Source of the DNA: Methanobacterium_B sp963825335
GTDB taxonomy: Archaea; Methanobacteriota; Methanobacteria; Methanobacteriales; Methanobacteriaceae
Assembly: GCA_963825335.1 (NCBI GenBank)
Contig: CAWGSP010000001.1
Span: forward strand, 1,550,001-1,614,000
Direction of reading: 5' to 3'
Length of the DNA: 64,000 nucleotides
Part shown: positions 9,181-19,561 of the stretch, one piece after another
Numbering within the stretch: position 1 is the stretch's first letter
Layout of the letters: every line of letters starts with the position of its first letter
Position numbers and translations under genes: made by a program
The notes under the pieces: model-generated
Seen by the model: the letters and a program-made list of their open reading frames with translations, nothing else
Databases searched by the model: none
What the model was told of the DNA's origin: nothing

Positions 9181-10284
9181 ATTAATATTGCAATAATATC
9201 ACCAGCTGTTTATCCATGTATCATTGGGGGCATGGAAATTTTCAATTATTATCTTATTTTAGGATTAACAAAAAAGAAATATAAAATATTTTTGTTCTCG
9301 AATTGTGAACATAATTGGAATAATGAATATTTATCATTAATAAATTTGAAAGAAAGACGTCCTTTAAATAATGTAATATCTATGATGTACGATATTTTGA
9401 TTAATTTATTTAAAATAAGAAAAGAAATTGATGTAATACATGTTCCATATGCAAGTAATTCACCAATAATATATCCGGTATTAATAGCTTACCTATTCTT
9501 TGGCATCAATTATAATATTACTATCCACGGTGGTGGTTTGAAACCGTGGAATCCTAAATTTATACATAAGTACTTTTTTAAAGAAGCAACATGTGTAGTT
9601 GCTGTTTCGGGATTTGTTAAGATTGAATACGAGAGAAGAATTGATAAAGAAATATACGTTATCCCACCTTTAGTTCCTTTTGAGAAATCAGTAATGGGGA
9701 AATGTGAGTTGAGAGAAAAAAATAAGATTAATATTGAAAGTAAAATAATAATTTCAGTTGGTTCAATTAAAAATATAAAAAGAAATTACATTCTACTTGA
9801 TGCTTTTTTAGCATTGGAAGAGGATTACATTAAAAAAAATAAACTGTTACTCATTTTTGTGGGTGAAGGGCCACATAAAGAACGTCTTCTTCGAAAAGTA
9901 ATAAAAAAAGGCTTTAGTGAATATGTACTTTTTTATGGAGAAGTGCCCAATAATCAAATAAAAGATATTTATAAATTTGCAGATATTTTTGTAATATCCT
10001 CATTATTTGAATCAAAATCTATTTCATTATTAGAAGCCATGTTTAATGGTTTGACTATTATTGGTGCAAATGTTTCGGATATTAATAATTCAATAATTGA
10101 TGGTAGAAATGGTTTATTATTTGAGGTTGACAATTCTAACAATTTGAAAGAGAAACTTATAAAAATTATTGAAAATGATACTTATGCTAAAAAATTAGGA
10201 TTAAATGCGGAAAAAAATTTTAATTATAATTTTGACAACGTAATAAAATCTTACTTAACAATTTTTGAAAAAACTTCTAGATGA
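9181..10284 (+). CDS. Glycosyltransferase, GT4, apparent ATT start
   Basis: GT-B fold enzyme of 367 residues when read from ATT 9181: (M)NIAIISPAVYPCIIGGMEIF, a typical GT4 N-terminus. A GTG at 9166 is in frame but overlaps the ribosome site GAGGGG (9168-9173), which stands 7 bases before the ATT, so ATT is the better start. Donor-site motifs in the C-terminal half are ISVGSIKNIKRN, VGEGPHKERL and the family acid motif SSLFESKSISLLEAM. It probably adds a sugar to the same glycan as its neighbours. It is the last intact gene of the co-directional run; a decayed transposase follows. Confidence 0.85.
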   Translation: MNIAIISPAVYPCIIGGMEIFNYYLILGLTKKKYKIFLFSNCEHNWNNEYLSLINLKERRPLNNVISMMYDILINLFKIRKEIDVIHVPYASNSPIIYPVLIAYLFFGINYNITIHGGGLKPWNPKFIHKYFFKEATCVVAVSGFVKIEYERRIDKEIYVIPPLVPFEKSVMGKCELREKNKINIESKIIISVGSIKNIKRNYILLDAFLALEEDYIKKNKLLLIFVGEGPHKERLLRKVIKKGFSEYVLFYGEVPNNQIKDIYKFADIFVISSLFESKSISLLEAMFNGLTIIGANVSDINNSIIDGRNGLLFEVDNSNNLKEKLIKIIENDTYAKKLGLNAEKNFNYNFDNVIKSYLTIFEKTSR

Positions 10285-10429
10285 ACTAATAGTTAAAAAT
10301 ATTCCAGTACATGTTATACTGTATATAACGATGGATTAATTGATTATAACTTTTTAACATATCCCCTGAAACATTTGAGACCCAATTATAGTTAATTACT
10401 AATCTTTTTTTACAAATTTTTATCTATTT

Positions 10430-10890
10430 GATATATAGTGATTCTGAACGAATTTTAAATGGGTTTCTATTAATTCTCTTAGTTATTCTTGTGTTTCTAT
10501 GTATAATGGTGATAATTCTCTTTTTATAGTTTTCTAGATATATTCTATTGGGTTTAAATGTGGGGTAAGGATGGAGGAATATAATGTCTATATTTAATTT
10601 TTTAGCTATTATTTCTGTAGTCAACTTATATATAGTGGGATCTAAATTTATTTAGGATGATCTTTATCTGTCCATATGGATTTATAATTCGTATTTGCAT
10701 TATGAATTCGTTATATCCCTTTTTTATATTGTTCTTTAAAATTTATTATACTATTGAGTAAATCCGTATGTTCTTAAACGTGTAGTATTTTTTATTGCAC
10801 TATGTTTGGTAATGAACATCCCTTTTGAGTATTGGCAGTGTTTCGGGGCGAAATTCATCAAACAATCCTATAATATCTGAATTTTTAGTT
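10430..10890 (-). pseudogene. IS630-type transposase remnant
   Basis: Translated in pieces on the minus strand, the region shows the order of an IS630/ISM1-like DDE domain: IIGLFDEF near 10885 (second Asp region), KYYTFKNIRIYSI, then LNIDIIFLHPYP, and in another frame PHLNPIEYI-stop-KTIKRE, where a TAG replaces the Trp codon of the NPIEYIW motif. Several stops and at least one frameshift separate these pieces. No terminal repeats were found. It cannot be active. It marks the boundary between the co-directional glycosyltransferases and the CapK-like gene and may record how that locus was put together. Confidence 0.75.
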
Positions 10891-10942
10891 AATGTTAATC
10901 TAAGTTTTTTAACTTTTCTTTTTATAATTTAATAATAATAAC

Positions 10943-12292
10943 TCACATACCTTTATTTGAAATTAATGATTTTGTATATAAATATTTTCCACTTTTAGTT
11001 TTGGGTATATCATCAACAAAATCCCATTTGATATTGCAATTTTGACCCATGATTATTCTTATTTTGTGGTTTATATTTTTAATTTCAGTTTGATTCAATT
11101 GTTCAGTTACAACTAAAATTCTTATTTCACTATAATTTTCTTGTATAATTTGGAATTTCTTTATTTCATCACTATTCAATATTACACCTATCAAATGAAT
11201 AAAAAATTCTCCGGGAATAATTGTACCATTTTCAAGAATAAACTGATTGATTATTCGTCCTTCAATTTTTTTAAGTGTGGGTAAAGGATTGCCACACTTA
11301 CATTTTTTTGGGCCTAAAGTAGCAATGTCTCCAATTTCATACCTAATAAATGGCATGGAATAATTAAAGAGGTTAGTGACTATAACTTTTCCGGTTTCAC
11401 CTGGCGATACACATTTATTGTTTTTGGTTACTATTTCAATAATGTTAGAAGGTAAAATGTGCATCAATCCTTCTTTGCATTCTCCTGCTAGATTACTCAC
11501 TTCTCTTGAACCGTAAAAGTCATATATCTTTGTTCCAAACGTTTCTTCTATTAAATTTCTCATTTCATCATTTAAATTTTCAGCAGCACCAACAATAACT
11601 TTTGGAGTATGAATTTCGATTTTTTTTTCTTTTGCATATTGACTTAAAGCATAGAGTGATCCAGAATAACCTCTTATGAGATCTGGTTTGTAAGAGTTGA
11701 TAGTTTTTAAATATTTATCCATATTCTCATTTGACATTTTAAAACTATTCAAATAGATGGAATTAGTAAACCAGTTTAACATTTTAGATTTTATTTCTGT
11801 TTTTCCTTTGTAAATATCTCTTGGATTTCCCCAGAGAATAATCTTTTTAACGTATCTTTCGTCTATGTTCAATATATCATTATAATAATAGTTATTTGAA
11901 GCAAATGAGTATTTTAAATAATCAATATCTTGGATAAACTTTGTAGGTTCTCCTGTAGAACCTCCTGACTTATCATAAAACCATTTTCTTGTATTTAAAT
12001 CTTTCGAAGTTATTTTTTTAGGATCGTCGTTAATTAATTCTTTTTTTAAAATAGGTAAACTATGAAATTTGTTTAAATCTACAGAAAGATTATTTGATAT
12101 GTGTAGGTCTTTAAACATTTTTTTATAATACGGAACATTATTATAGCAATGAAAAATTAGGTTTTCAAGATTTTCCTTTTGGAATTTTGTTAAATTGTCT
12201 CTATTTTTAATATTACTAAATTTGAGATATTTCTCATTAGAATAATATCCAAAATTTTCCAGTATAGTATTAGAAATAAATTTTTTTATCAT
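10943..12292 (-). CDS. CapK/PaaK-like adenylate-forming enzyme
   Basis: A 449-residue member of the phenylacetate-CoA ligase-like group. The phosphate-binding loop is GGSTGEPTKF near residue 110, the adenine-site motif is YDFYGSREVSNLAGEC near 260, and the hinge region is MPFIRYEIGDIATLGPKKC near 325, followed by CGNPLPTLKKIEGR; the Cys residues around CKCGNPL could bind metal. The C-terminal Lys motif KTKSGKYLY is present. In glycan loci such CapK-like enzymes are thought to activate acids for attachment to sugars; the substrate here is unknown. Ribosome site AAAGGAG lies 6 bases before ATG 12292. It is transcribed against the glycosyltransferase run. Confidence 0.8.
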   Translation of the reverse strand: MIKKFISNTILENFGYYSNEKYLKFSNIKNRDNLTKFQKENLENLIFHCYNNVPYYKKMFKDLHISNNLSVDLNKFHSLPILKKELINDDPKKITSKDLNTRKWFYDKSGGSTGEPTKFIQDIDYLKYSFASNNYYYNDILNIDERYVKKIILWGNPRDIYKGKTEIKSKMLNWFTNSIYLNSFKMSNENMDKYLKTINSYKPDLIRGYSGSLYALSQYAKEKKIEIHTPKVIVGAAENLNDEMRNLIEETFGTKIYDFYGSREVSNLAGECKEGLMHILPSNIIEIVTKNNKCVSPGETGKVIVTNLFNYSMPFIRYEIGDIATLGPKKCKCGNPLPTLKKIEGRIINQFILENGTIIPGEFFIHLIGVILNSDEIKKFQIIQENYSEIRILVVTEQLNQTEIKNINHKIRIIMGQNCNIKWDFVDDIPKTKSGKYLYTKSLISNKGM

Positions 12293-12747
12293 ATTCTACT
12301 CCTTTATAAAAATTAAAAACTATTAAATAGTATATTATTTGTGATTTATCATTTATAAATGAAATAAGATTAAATGAATGAATTTAATATTTGAAGATTT
12401 AATGTAAGAAATTTTTCCTATAACTTTCAATATTGAATAATTTTTAGAGTAATTTCAATATCCCGTTCGATATTGTTTATATAATGTTAAAATAAATTAA
12501 ACTTATTGACTAGTAAAATTTTTTTAGTAATAAATTCAGCGCTGATATTTAGTATTTATTTATACATATAAATTTAGTAATTGATTAATTTAATAATATA
12601 CTATGAAAATATAATTACATAAAAAGGGTTTTAAATGAAAACTGTAGAAAAATTAACACTTTTTGAAGCTGTAATAAACAGTTAGGACATATGTTATTTT
12701 AATTACCATTTAAAAAAATAATTATAATAAGTATCTAAGGTGAAAAA
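12293..12747. other. Divergent intergenic region
   Basis: This stretch separates the CapK-like gene from the pyruvyl transferase gene. It is very AT-rich. It holds the inverted repeat listed at 12456-12475, and an open frame of 16 codons at 12634-12684 behind AAAGGG that looks like the cut-off start of a lost gene. Confidence 0.4.
12456..12475. promoter_or_regulatory. Inverted repeat CAATATC-N6-GATATTG
   Basis: Perfect 7-base arms around CCGTTC, followed by TTTATATAATG, lie between two divergent genes. The short GC-containing loop and position suit an operator or small hairpin. A related palindrome CAATATTG lies 28 bases upstream. Confidence 0.35.
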
Positions 12748-13980
12748 TTGAAAATGTTAATAACAAATGTTGGTGAAAAGAATAAAGGTAATATCGCTTT
12801 AATAATTTCAACTATTGAAATTTTAAAGCATTTTATGCCTAAATCAAATCTCATTTTGAATGGTAGTGGAAACGGAGAAATAAATAATTTAAAAATTATA
12901 AAAGGATTTAATTCAGAAATTTCTATAAAAAACCCTATAAACACTATAAAAACTTTTTATTATTTAATTTTTTGTATTTTAGTAAGATTGATAAGGATTT
13001 TAGGCTTTAATTATGATATTGGAAAAAAATCTCCTCTTTATTATTATGATTATGTTGATGTGATTATAAATAGTGGGGGAGATCATTTCAGTGGAGAATA
13101 TGGTATAGCTGTACTTAATAATTTCATTAATTTGAGTTATGCATTGTTGTTAGGGAAAAAGGTAGTTTTATTCGGTGAAAGTTTGGGTTATTATAATAAT
13201 AGTATTATTCAAGTAATTGCAAGATTTTTTTTTAATAAAGTGGATTTAATATTGGTTAGGGATGAGTTGTCAGCTAAATATTTGTATAATAATCATATTA
13301 ATAAGTCTAAGATAGCTTTTACTGCTGACCCTGCTTTTTTATTGGAGACGGTACCGAAGTTAGAGATATTAAAAATACTAAATGCTGAAAAAATTGATAT
13401 TAAAAAACCTATTGTTGGTATAAATCCCAGTGGATTAATTTCTAGATTCTATAAGAGTGAATATGAAAGTAAAGATAAGATAGTGCAAATATTTGTTATG
13501 ATTGTTGATTACCTAATTAAAGAAAAAAACGTAAATATTTTGTTAATTCCTCATGATTATACTCCTAATTATGATGATAGAAAAATTATTAATGATATAT
13601 ATGAAAAATCGAAATTCAAATCAAATCTATTTACAATTAAAGAGGAATACAACCCTAAAGAATTGAAAGGTATTATAAGTATATGTGACATGTTTATTGG
13701 AACTAGAATGCATGCTACGATAGCATCTACTTCTTCTTTTGTACCAACAATTGGAATTGCTTATAGTCATAAAATGAAGGGGATAATAGGTAAAATGTTG
13801 GGGCAAGAAAAATATGTAATAGATATTAATGATCTCGATTATCAAAGATTGCTTATTAAAGTTAATGACGTTTGGAAAAATAAAGATAAAATAAAGAGAG
13901 AATTAGAAATGGTTATCCCCAAAGTAAAAGAGAAAAGTATGATAAATGGGAAGTTAGTTGAAGAACTTTTAATGTCATGA
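12748..13980 (+). CDS. Polysaccharide pyruvyl transferase family protein
   Basis: A 410-residue protein. The N-terminus (M)KMLITNVGEKNKGN is followed by INSGGDHFSGEYG, VVLFGESLGYYNN, LVRDELSAKYL and FTADPAFLL, and near residue 315 by the family signature FIGTRMHATIAS. These mark the polysaccharide pyruvyl transferase (PF04230) fold, which adds pyruvate ketals (or a related group) to sugars, with phosphoenolpyruvate as donor in the known members. TTG 12748 is chosen because AAGGTGA lies 5 bases upstream. Its 3' end meets the FrhB-like gene of the opposite strand, with overlapping stops. FrhB-like and pyruvyl transferase genes are often found together in glycan loci. Confidence 0.8.
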   Translation: MKMLITNVGEKNKGNIALIISTIEILKHFMPKSNLILNGSGNGEINNLKIIKGFNSEISIKNPINTIKTFYYLIFCILVRLIRILGFNYDIGKKSPLYYYDYVDVIINSGGDHFSGEYGIAVLNNFINLSYALLLGKKVVLFGESLGYYNNSIIQVIARFFFNKVDLILVRDELSAKYLYNNHINKSKIAFTADPAFLLETVPKLEILKILNAEKIDIKKPIVGINPSGLISRFYKSEYESKDKIVQIFVMIVDYLIKEKNVNILLIPHDYTPNYDDRKIINDIYEKSKFKSNLFTIKEEYNPKELKGIISICDMFIGTRMHATIASTSSFVPTIGIAYSHKMKGIIGKMLGQEKYVIDINDLDYQRLLIKVNDVWKNKDKIKRELEMVIPKVKEKSMINGKLVEELLMS

Positions 13981-15274
13981 TTTCTTAAAAATTTCAATTC
14001 TTTTTTTATGATTTAATAAATTAGGGAATAATTTGTATAACCCTAAAATTTTATCCGGAATATATGGTAATAATTTCATAAAAAATGAGAAAGAAGCAAT
14101 ATAAATGCCTAAATATGTATAAATTGAGAGTATGTAATCAATTAAATCCGGATTTAAGTGCTTGATATTATATTTAGGTGAATTTTTAGAAATTCTAATA
14201 CGTCCTTCAAATGTTTTCTTTTTGAAATACAACATTCCAAGTTGAGATTCAATTACTTTTCCAACATTAATTTCATTTAAACTTATCTTATTATTTTCTT
14301 TTAAAAAATATAACAATTCTGAACTAAATTTAGTTCTAGAAATAATCATAGAAATGCCCAGATTATCATTTGAAAATTCTGGCAACCATGCATCACCACA
14401 AGAGATATCTGCTAATTCATTAACACCATCACAGCACTTAAGACATCTAAAAGGGATAAAAAAGTTTGAGCCAATAAATTTCCAGTAATCATTTACAATC
14501 GTTTCATGATTATTTGCAATGATTTTCATGGACCCGGGCCATCCGTTCCCCCTATACTCTATACTTTGTATTTTCTTCCCTTTTAATGCCAATTTCTTCA
14601 ATAATAATTTTGTTCCACAAAATGTTGGAGTATAAATACAAAAAATACCTAAATGAATTACTATCTTTTTTCTAGAGATCATAATTATTTTTTTCAGCTT
14701 TCCTAATCCCGTGAATGTGGCAAGGTAATCCAACAACAGCAATTTTTTCTAATTTTGATTCAAATAATTCTTTTAATGCAATATTTAATGGAACTGGGCA
14801 GTATTTTGATTTAGAAGCTTCCATTATCTCTTCTTTAGTTTTAGCAATAAATGGTTCTGGAATCAGTGGATTATCTTTTTTCATTCTAGTAACTAATGCT
14901 CCTTTAATTATGCCTAATTCAAGACAAGAAATTAATATTTGGGTAATTATTCCTCCTGATGAAGAATTATATTGGATATTGTTATCCATAGAATAACTAA
15001 CAAAAGAATCTAAAAAGTTACCTATTAGTTGATTTTTTTTAGATTCTTTAAACAATTCTGAATTTAAAGTATCAAAATCTACTTCATGACCGGGACAAAT
15101 TTTTATACATAATTCACAGCCGTTACACAATTTTTGATTGATATTGGGTAAGTAAATGCCTTTTTTTTTATTAATAACCATTTTTATGGAACTTTTAGGG
15201 CATAACGATTCACAAGTACCACATCCCACACATAAACCTTTTTTTAATACTTCTGATATATTATTTGTAATCAC
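13975..15274 (-). pseudogene. FrhB-like Fe-S protein (F420 hydrogenase beta family), frameshift
   Basis: The N-terminal part carries two 4Fe-4S motifs (CVGCGTCESLC and CNGCELCIKIC) and then the FrhB/FdhB domains SSSGGIITQIL, SKSKYCPVPL and VGLPCHIHGIRKAEK. The frame then breaks in a run of seven A (14688-14694 on the plus strand); dropping one A joins it to IIMISRKKIVIHLGIFC and the rest, which has CLKCCDGVNELADISCGDAW. The repaired protein is about 432 residues. In glycan loci such proteins are presumed to be flavin/Fe-S redox enzymes acting on sugars or acceptors. GTG 15274 overlaps the stop of the flippase (GTGA), so the two are coupled. A homopolymer break could equally be a sequence error. 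Confidence 0.8.
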
Positions 15275-16707
15275 TTTCGAACCTCTTTTAATTGGTTAAT
15301 TATGAACATATCATCCTCTGATTTGAAAGTACCTAATAATATTAATATTGTGAAATAAATTAAAGATGAAGCAATTATTACTAAAATTAAAGAAAATGTT
15401 TTCAGATAAAAAGCGATTCCTCCCATTATTAATGATGCAATTAGTGGATTAATGAAATTTTTTATTATAACTATATTATGATAATATTTGTTTGTAAAAT
15501 ATAAAAAAGATGCATAAAGGAAAAGTTCTGATAAGACTGTAGCAATACTTGCACCTAAGAAACTTAAATAAGGAATTAAAATCAAATTTAATACAATATT
15601 AAATCCTGCACTCATAAATACACAAAAAGTTCGAATTTTTTGTTTGTTTATAGATGTTAACAGAGTTCCAGTTATGTTACTTATTAACCTAATTGGGATA
15701 AACAGTGCTAATATTTGAAATGCCATTATTGAATCAAAGTATTGATTACCATAAAATAAATCAATTAACTGTCTGGATAATACTAAACAACCTATGGTAA
15801 TTGGAAATCCAATTATTATCATATATTTAGATGATATTATTGCCATCCTTCTAAGTGAATCTTCTGAATGCACAAAATATTTAGACATTACAGGATAAAA
15901 TGTAGTGGCAAACATGTTTGTTAAAATATTTCCTAATGCTAACAAGGGATTATATGCAGCGGCATATATTCCTACAGCGAAATTATCTTTCATAATAGAA
16001 AGTAGAATGGTATCAAATCTAAAAAAAAAGTTTGCAAATATTGTATTTAAACCAAATGGTAAAGATTTAATTATCATTTTCTTACAGAATTTTAAGTCCA
16101 ATTCTAATTTTGGTTTAGTAATTTTTTTCCTAAAAATTATAAACCCTATAACTACATTAAAAAATCCGGATAATACATATACATAAGCTAATTGTAATAA
16201 ACCATAATTATTTAAGAGCACGTAGAATGCAATAGGGATTAAAATAATATTTCCTACAATCAATATGAGATTAGCATATTCCATTTGTTCATATGCTTGA
16301 AATACAGAAACAAATGTTTGTGAAAATGAGGTAAAAATAGTATAAATACCAAAAAGATACACAATTGTTATCATTAATGAGGGATACTTTAATAAATTGA
16401 TAGTTAAAGCAATAAGTCCAATTGTAACAATAGACATGAACACTTTTATTACTAATCCATTTGAAATATATTTATTAGTACTCTCTTTATCTCTTGCTAT
16501 TTCGCGAATAATCATTTGACTAATGCCTAAATCAGTAATAATACTAAATAACATTGTGAATGATATTGCAAAGTTATATTCTCCAAATTCTGAAGTTCCA
16601 AAAAATCTAGCAATGTATATCATCAAAATGAACGAAGATATCGCGAGGACTATCTGAGATATTCCCGTAATCCCAACATTTTTTGTTATTTTTTGTATTG
16701 AATTCAT
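15271..16707 (-). CDS. Oligosaccharide flippase, Wzx/MATE-like
   Basis: A 478-residue integral membrane protein with about 14 hydrophobic helices. The opening ITKNVGITGISQIVLAISSF and the next segment FFGTSEFGEYNFAISF are typical of the polysaccharide biosynthesis (RfbX/Wzx) family of the MOP superfamily, as is the mid-protein LPFGLNTIFANFFFRFDTILLS. It would flip lipid-linked oligosaccharide to the outer face of the membrane for polymerisation or transfer. Its stop overlaps the start of the FrhB-like gene by a GTGA. The gene is intact. Lipid carrier and sugar are unknown. Confidence 0.85.
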   Translation of the reverse strand: MNSIQKITKNVGITGISQIVLAISSFILMIYIARFFGTSEFGEYNFAISFTMLFSIITDLGISQMIIREIARDKESTNKYISNGLVIKVFMSIVTIGLIALTINLLKYPSLMITIVYLFGIYTIFTSFSQTFVSVFQAYEQMEYANLILIVGNIILIPIAFYVLLNNYGLLQLAYVYVLSGFFNVVIGFIIFRKKITKPKLELDLKFCKKMIIKSLPFGLNTIFANFFFRFDTILLSIMKDNFAVGIYAAAYNPLLALGNILTNMFATTFYPVMSKYFVHSEDSLRRMAIISSKYMIIIGFPITIGCLVLSRQLIDLFYGNQYFDSIMAFQILALFIPIRLISNITGTLLTSINKQKIRTFCVFMSAGFNIVLNLILIPYLSFLGASIATVLSELFLYASFLYFTNKYYHNIVIIKNFINPLIASLIMGGIAFYLKTFSLILVIIASSLIYFTILILLGTFKSEDDMFIINQLKEVRK

Positions 16708-17131
16708 TTTTTCACGGCTTAAATAGAATAATATTCTTAAATAAGAAATTATGCATCATGGTCTTTAGAACATTAATAAATCTTAATCAGTAGACCGATT
16801 AGTTAAAATAATTTAAAATCTAAAAATATTATAACTATTATATACTTTATTTTTTGTTTATGAGTCAATATTAAACTGAATTCTTTTTTAGATTTAGTTT
16901 AACAATTCTTTTAACCAAGATATATGTTGATATAATAATATGACTTTCTTTAAGATTTTTAAATACCCTTTTCAACAGTCAAATTTTATGTTAAATCAAG
17001 TTCTTTGATTAGATAGATATTGAGAACGGCTTATCATCATGAAATTTCTTTTTATCTGAGATGGGTCTTGAGTGTATTTTTTGGAGTTTTATAATTTATT
17101 TGATAATACAATAAGTAATTCATGTATTATC
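16708..17131. other. Intergenic, no gene seen
   Basis: AT-rich, with stops in all frames and no recognisable protein fragment. It lies upstream of the flippase and downstream of the epimerase, both on the minus strand, so it should hold the flippase promoter and the epimerase terminator. Confidence 0.4.
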
Positions 17132-18055
17132 TTATAAAAATTCTATGGTTTCTTCTAGTTCATTTTTAAAGTTATCTTTAGGGTTGTATCCAAATGATTT
17201 TGCCGCATTAATGTCTGCAAGTGAATGCTTAATGTCACCAGGTCTAGGATCTACATATATTGGTTGAATGTCTTTGCCAAGGAGTTCGTTAATCATTTTG
17301 ATCAGATTGTTGAGTACAATTCTTCTACCACATGCAATATTAAAACTACCTGTTTTGTTAGATTCACATGCTTTTATGTTGGCTTCTACTACATTTTTTA
17401 CAAAGGTAAAGTCTCTGCTTTGGGTTCCATCTCCATATATTGTTGGGGATTTTCCATTCGTGATTGCTTTTATAAATTTGGGTATTACGGCAGAATACTG
17501 GGAATTAGGGTCTTGTCGTGGTCCGAATACATTGAAATATCGAAGAGCTACTGTTTGAAGGTCATGTATTTCTTCAAAAACTTTGCAGTATAATTCTCCT
17601 GTTGCTTTGGTGACTGCATAAGGAGATTTTGGGTTAATGGGCATAGTTTCAACTTTAGGTAATTGAGGGGTATCACCATAAACAGAAGATGATGATGCAA
17701 TTACAACTTTTTTAACATCACATTCACTTGCAGCTTTCAAGACTTTTAAAGTACCGGTGATATTTGCTTCATTAGACTGTATCGGGTCTTTAATACTTCT
17801 AGGAACACTTGGAAGTGCAGCCTCATGAAATATATAATCAACGTCTTCAAATATTCCATTAAGATCAATAGAATTAATATCTCCTATCGCTAGAATTACC
17901 CTATCCTTGAAGTGTCTAATATTCTCCATTTTACCTGTGGATTCATTATCTATGATGATGACTTCATTATTTTTACATAATTCTTCTACTATATGTGATC
18001 CTATGAATCCGAGTCCACCTGTGACTATAATTTTTTTATTCTTAATTTCTTTCAT
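17132..18055 (-). CDS. NAD-dependent nucleotide-sugar 4-epimerase (SDR)
   Basis: A 307-residue extended SDR. GGLGFIGSHIVEEL is the Rossmann GxxGxxG, followed by VIIDNESTG; catalytic residues appear in ASSSSVYGD (Ser) and SPYAVTKATGE (Tyr-x3-Lys); LRYFNVFGPRQDP and GDGTQSRDFTFV are the substrate motifs shared by UDP-glucose/UDP-GlcNAc 4-epimerases and related dehydratases. It most likely makes a UDP-sugar for the glycan. It is divergent from the sugar dehydrogenase gene. The ATG at 18055 touches the ribosome site AAAGGGG with no spacing. An in-frame ATT three codons later (18046), giving (M)KNKKIIVTGG, would have normal spacing and is a possible alternative start. Confidence 0.85.
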   Translation of the reverse strand: MKEIKNKKIIVTGGLGFIGSHIVEELCKNNEVIIIDNESTGKMENIRHFKDRVILAIGDINSIDLNGIFEDVDYIFHEAALPSVPRSIKDPIQSNEANITGTLKVLKAASECDVKKVVIASSSSVYGDTPQLPKVETMPINPKSPYAVTKATGELYCKVFEEIHDLQTVALRYFNVFGPRQDPNSQYSAVIPKFIKAITNGKSPTIYGDGTQSRDFTFVKNVVEANIKACESNKTGSFNIACGRRIVLNNLIKMINELLGKDIQPIYVDPRPGDIKHSLADINAAKSFGYNPKDNFKNELEETIEFL

Positions 18056-18172
18056 CCCCTTTATGTGATATAATAACTATTTTATAAATACTAAGTTAAA
18101 CTATTTGTAATAAGGCGTTAATACATTTAAAATTTTATATTGATATTCTTAACATTTTGTTGTGGTGGGTGA

Positions 18173-19523
18173 ATGTATAATAAAATACTTGATAAAGTTA
18201 AAACTAGAACAGCTAAGATCGGTATTGTTGGACTTGGTTATGTTGGACTTCCTACAGCAATTTTCTTTGCTGAAAACGGATTCAATGTAATTGGTGTGGA
18301 AATAAATGAAAAAAATTTAAAGAAAATAAATCAGGGAATATCTCCAATAGGTGAGTTAAATCTGGATTCAAGACTCTCTAAAGTTGTTAATGATAAAAAT
18401 TTATTCGCCACTTCAGATATAAAATGGGCTACAGCGAGAATCTGATATTATAATTTCTATTGTACCGACACCTGTAGATGAATTTAAGGATCCTGATCTT
18501 ACTCCTATCATCTCTTCAGGGATTGAAATTGGTAAAGGTTTAACTAAGGGTAAGTTGGTTATTTTAGAGTCTACGGTTTATCCAGGTGTTACTGAAGAAA
18601 CTCTACAGCCTTTATTAGAAAAATCTGGCCTTAAAGCTGGTGAAGACTTTGGGCTTGCATATTGTCCTGAAAGATACAATCCCGGAGATGAAGAACATGG
18701 GATAGAAAATGTATCCCGAGTTTTAGGTGGAATAAATCCTCAATGGGCTGAAATAACCCGTGAATTGTATCAAATTATTATAAATAAAGATGTGAAGGTT
18801 TTAAGAAATATTAAAACGGCTGAAGCAGCTAAAGTTATTGAAAACACTCAGCGAGATTTAAACATTGCATTAATAAATGAACTCGCAATGATATTTGAAC
18901 GTTTAGATATTGATATAATGGATGTTATCGAGGGTGCGAGTACTAAATGGAATTTTAATGTTTATTATCCTGGAGCCGGTGTTGGTGGTCATTGTTTACC
19001 TGTAGATCCTTATTATCTTGTTAAAAAAGCCAAGGAATTAGGTTATCATTCTAAGGTTATAACTGCAGGAAGGTCTATCAATGACAACATGCCTTTACAC
19101 ATGCTTAGTTTGGTCCAAGATGCATTAAACGATCAGGCAAAGTCCCTTAAAAATTCAAATATAGTTGTCTTAGGATTCTCCTATAAAGAAAATGTTGGCG
19201 ATCCTCGTCAATCACCAGCAAAAACTTTGCTTAAGCATTTAAAATGGAAAGGGGCTAATGTAATAGTAGTGGATCCTTACATTGAAGAAATCAATCCTAA
19301 ATTTGGACTGCTCAATAATAATTTGTATGATGCTCTTAATGGGGCGGATGTTATGGTTTTAATCACGTCACATGATGATTTCAAATCTATCGATTTTAAA
19401 AAGATTAAAAAATTGATGAAAACCCCAATAGTTATAGATGGAAGAAGAATTTATGACCCCGATGAATTGAAGAATATGGGATTCTTTTACAGAGGTATAG
19501 GTGCAATAAACAACTTGTCATAA
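18173..19523 (+). pseudogene. Nucleotide-sugar dehydrogenase (UDP-Glc/ManNAc DH family), frameshift
   Basis: The N-terminal part has KIGIVGLGYVGLPTAIFF (NAD-binding fold) and ends in ATSDIKWATARI-stop; one extra A near 18442 explains the break, since skipping it continues into SDIIISIVPTPVDEFKDPDL. The rest has ILESTVYPGVTEE, AYCPERYNPGDEEH, NTQRDLNIALINELAMIF and the active-site GVGGHCLPVDPYYL with its Cys. The repaired protein has about 449 residues and fits the UDP-N-acetylmannosamine/galactosamine dehydrogenase branch, making a uronic acid. ATG 18173 follows GTGGGTGA. With the divergent epimerase it would supply an acidic sugar to the glycan. The break would remove activity unless it is a sequence error. 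Confidence 0.85.
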
Positions 19524-19528
19524 CAAAT

Positions 19529-19537
19529 TTTTTTTTA
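19529..19537 (+). terminator. Poly-T terminator after sugar dehydrogenase
   Basis: A run of nine T begins 6 bases after the TAA of the sugar dehydrogenase. Such T-runs terminate transcription in archaea. An imperfect TTATTAGAAT/ATTCTTAATAA symmetry follows. Confidence 0.4.
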
Positions 19538-19561
19538 TTAAGAATTTTTATTCTAATAAAT

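Noticed and set aside
10424..10624. 66-codon minus-strand frame as a gene
   Set aside because: It is one frame of a broken IS630-type transposase; the conserved NPIEYI motif is in another frame.
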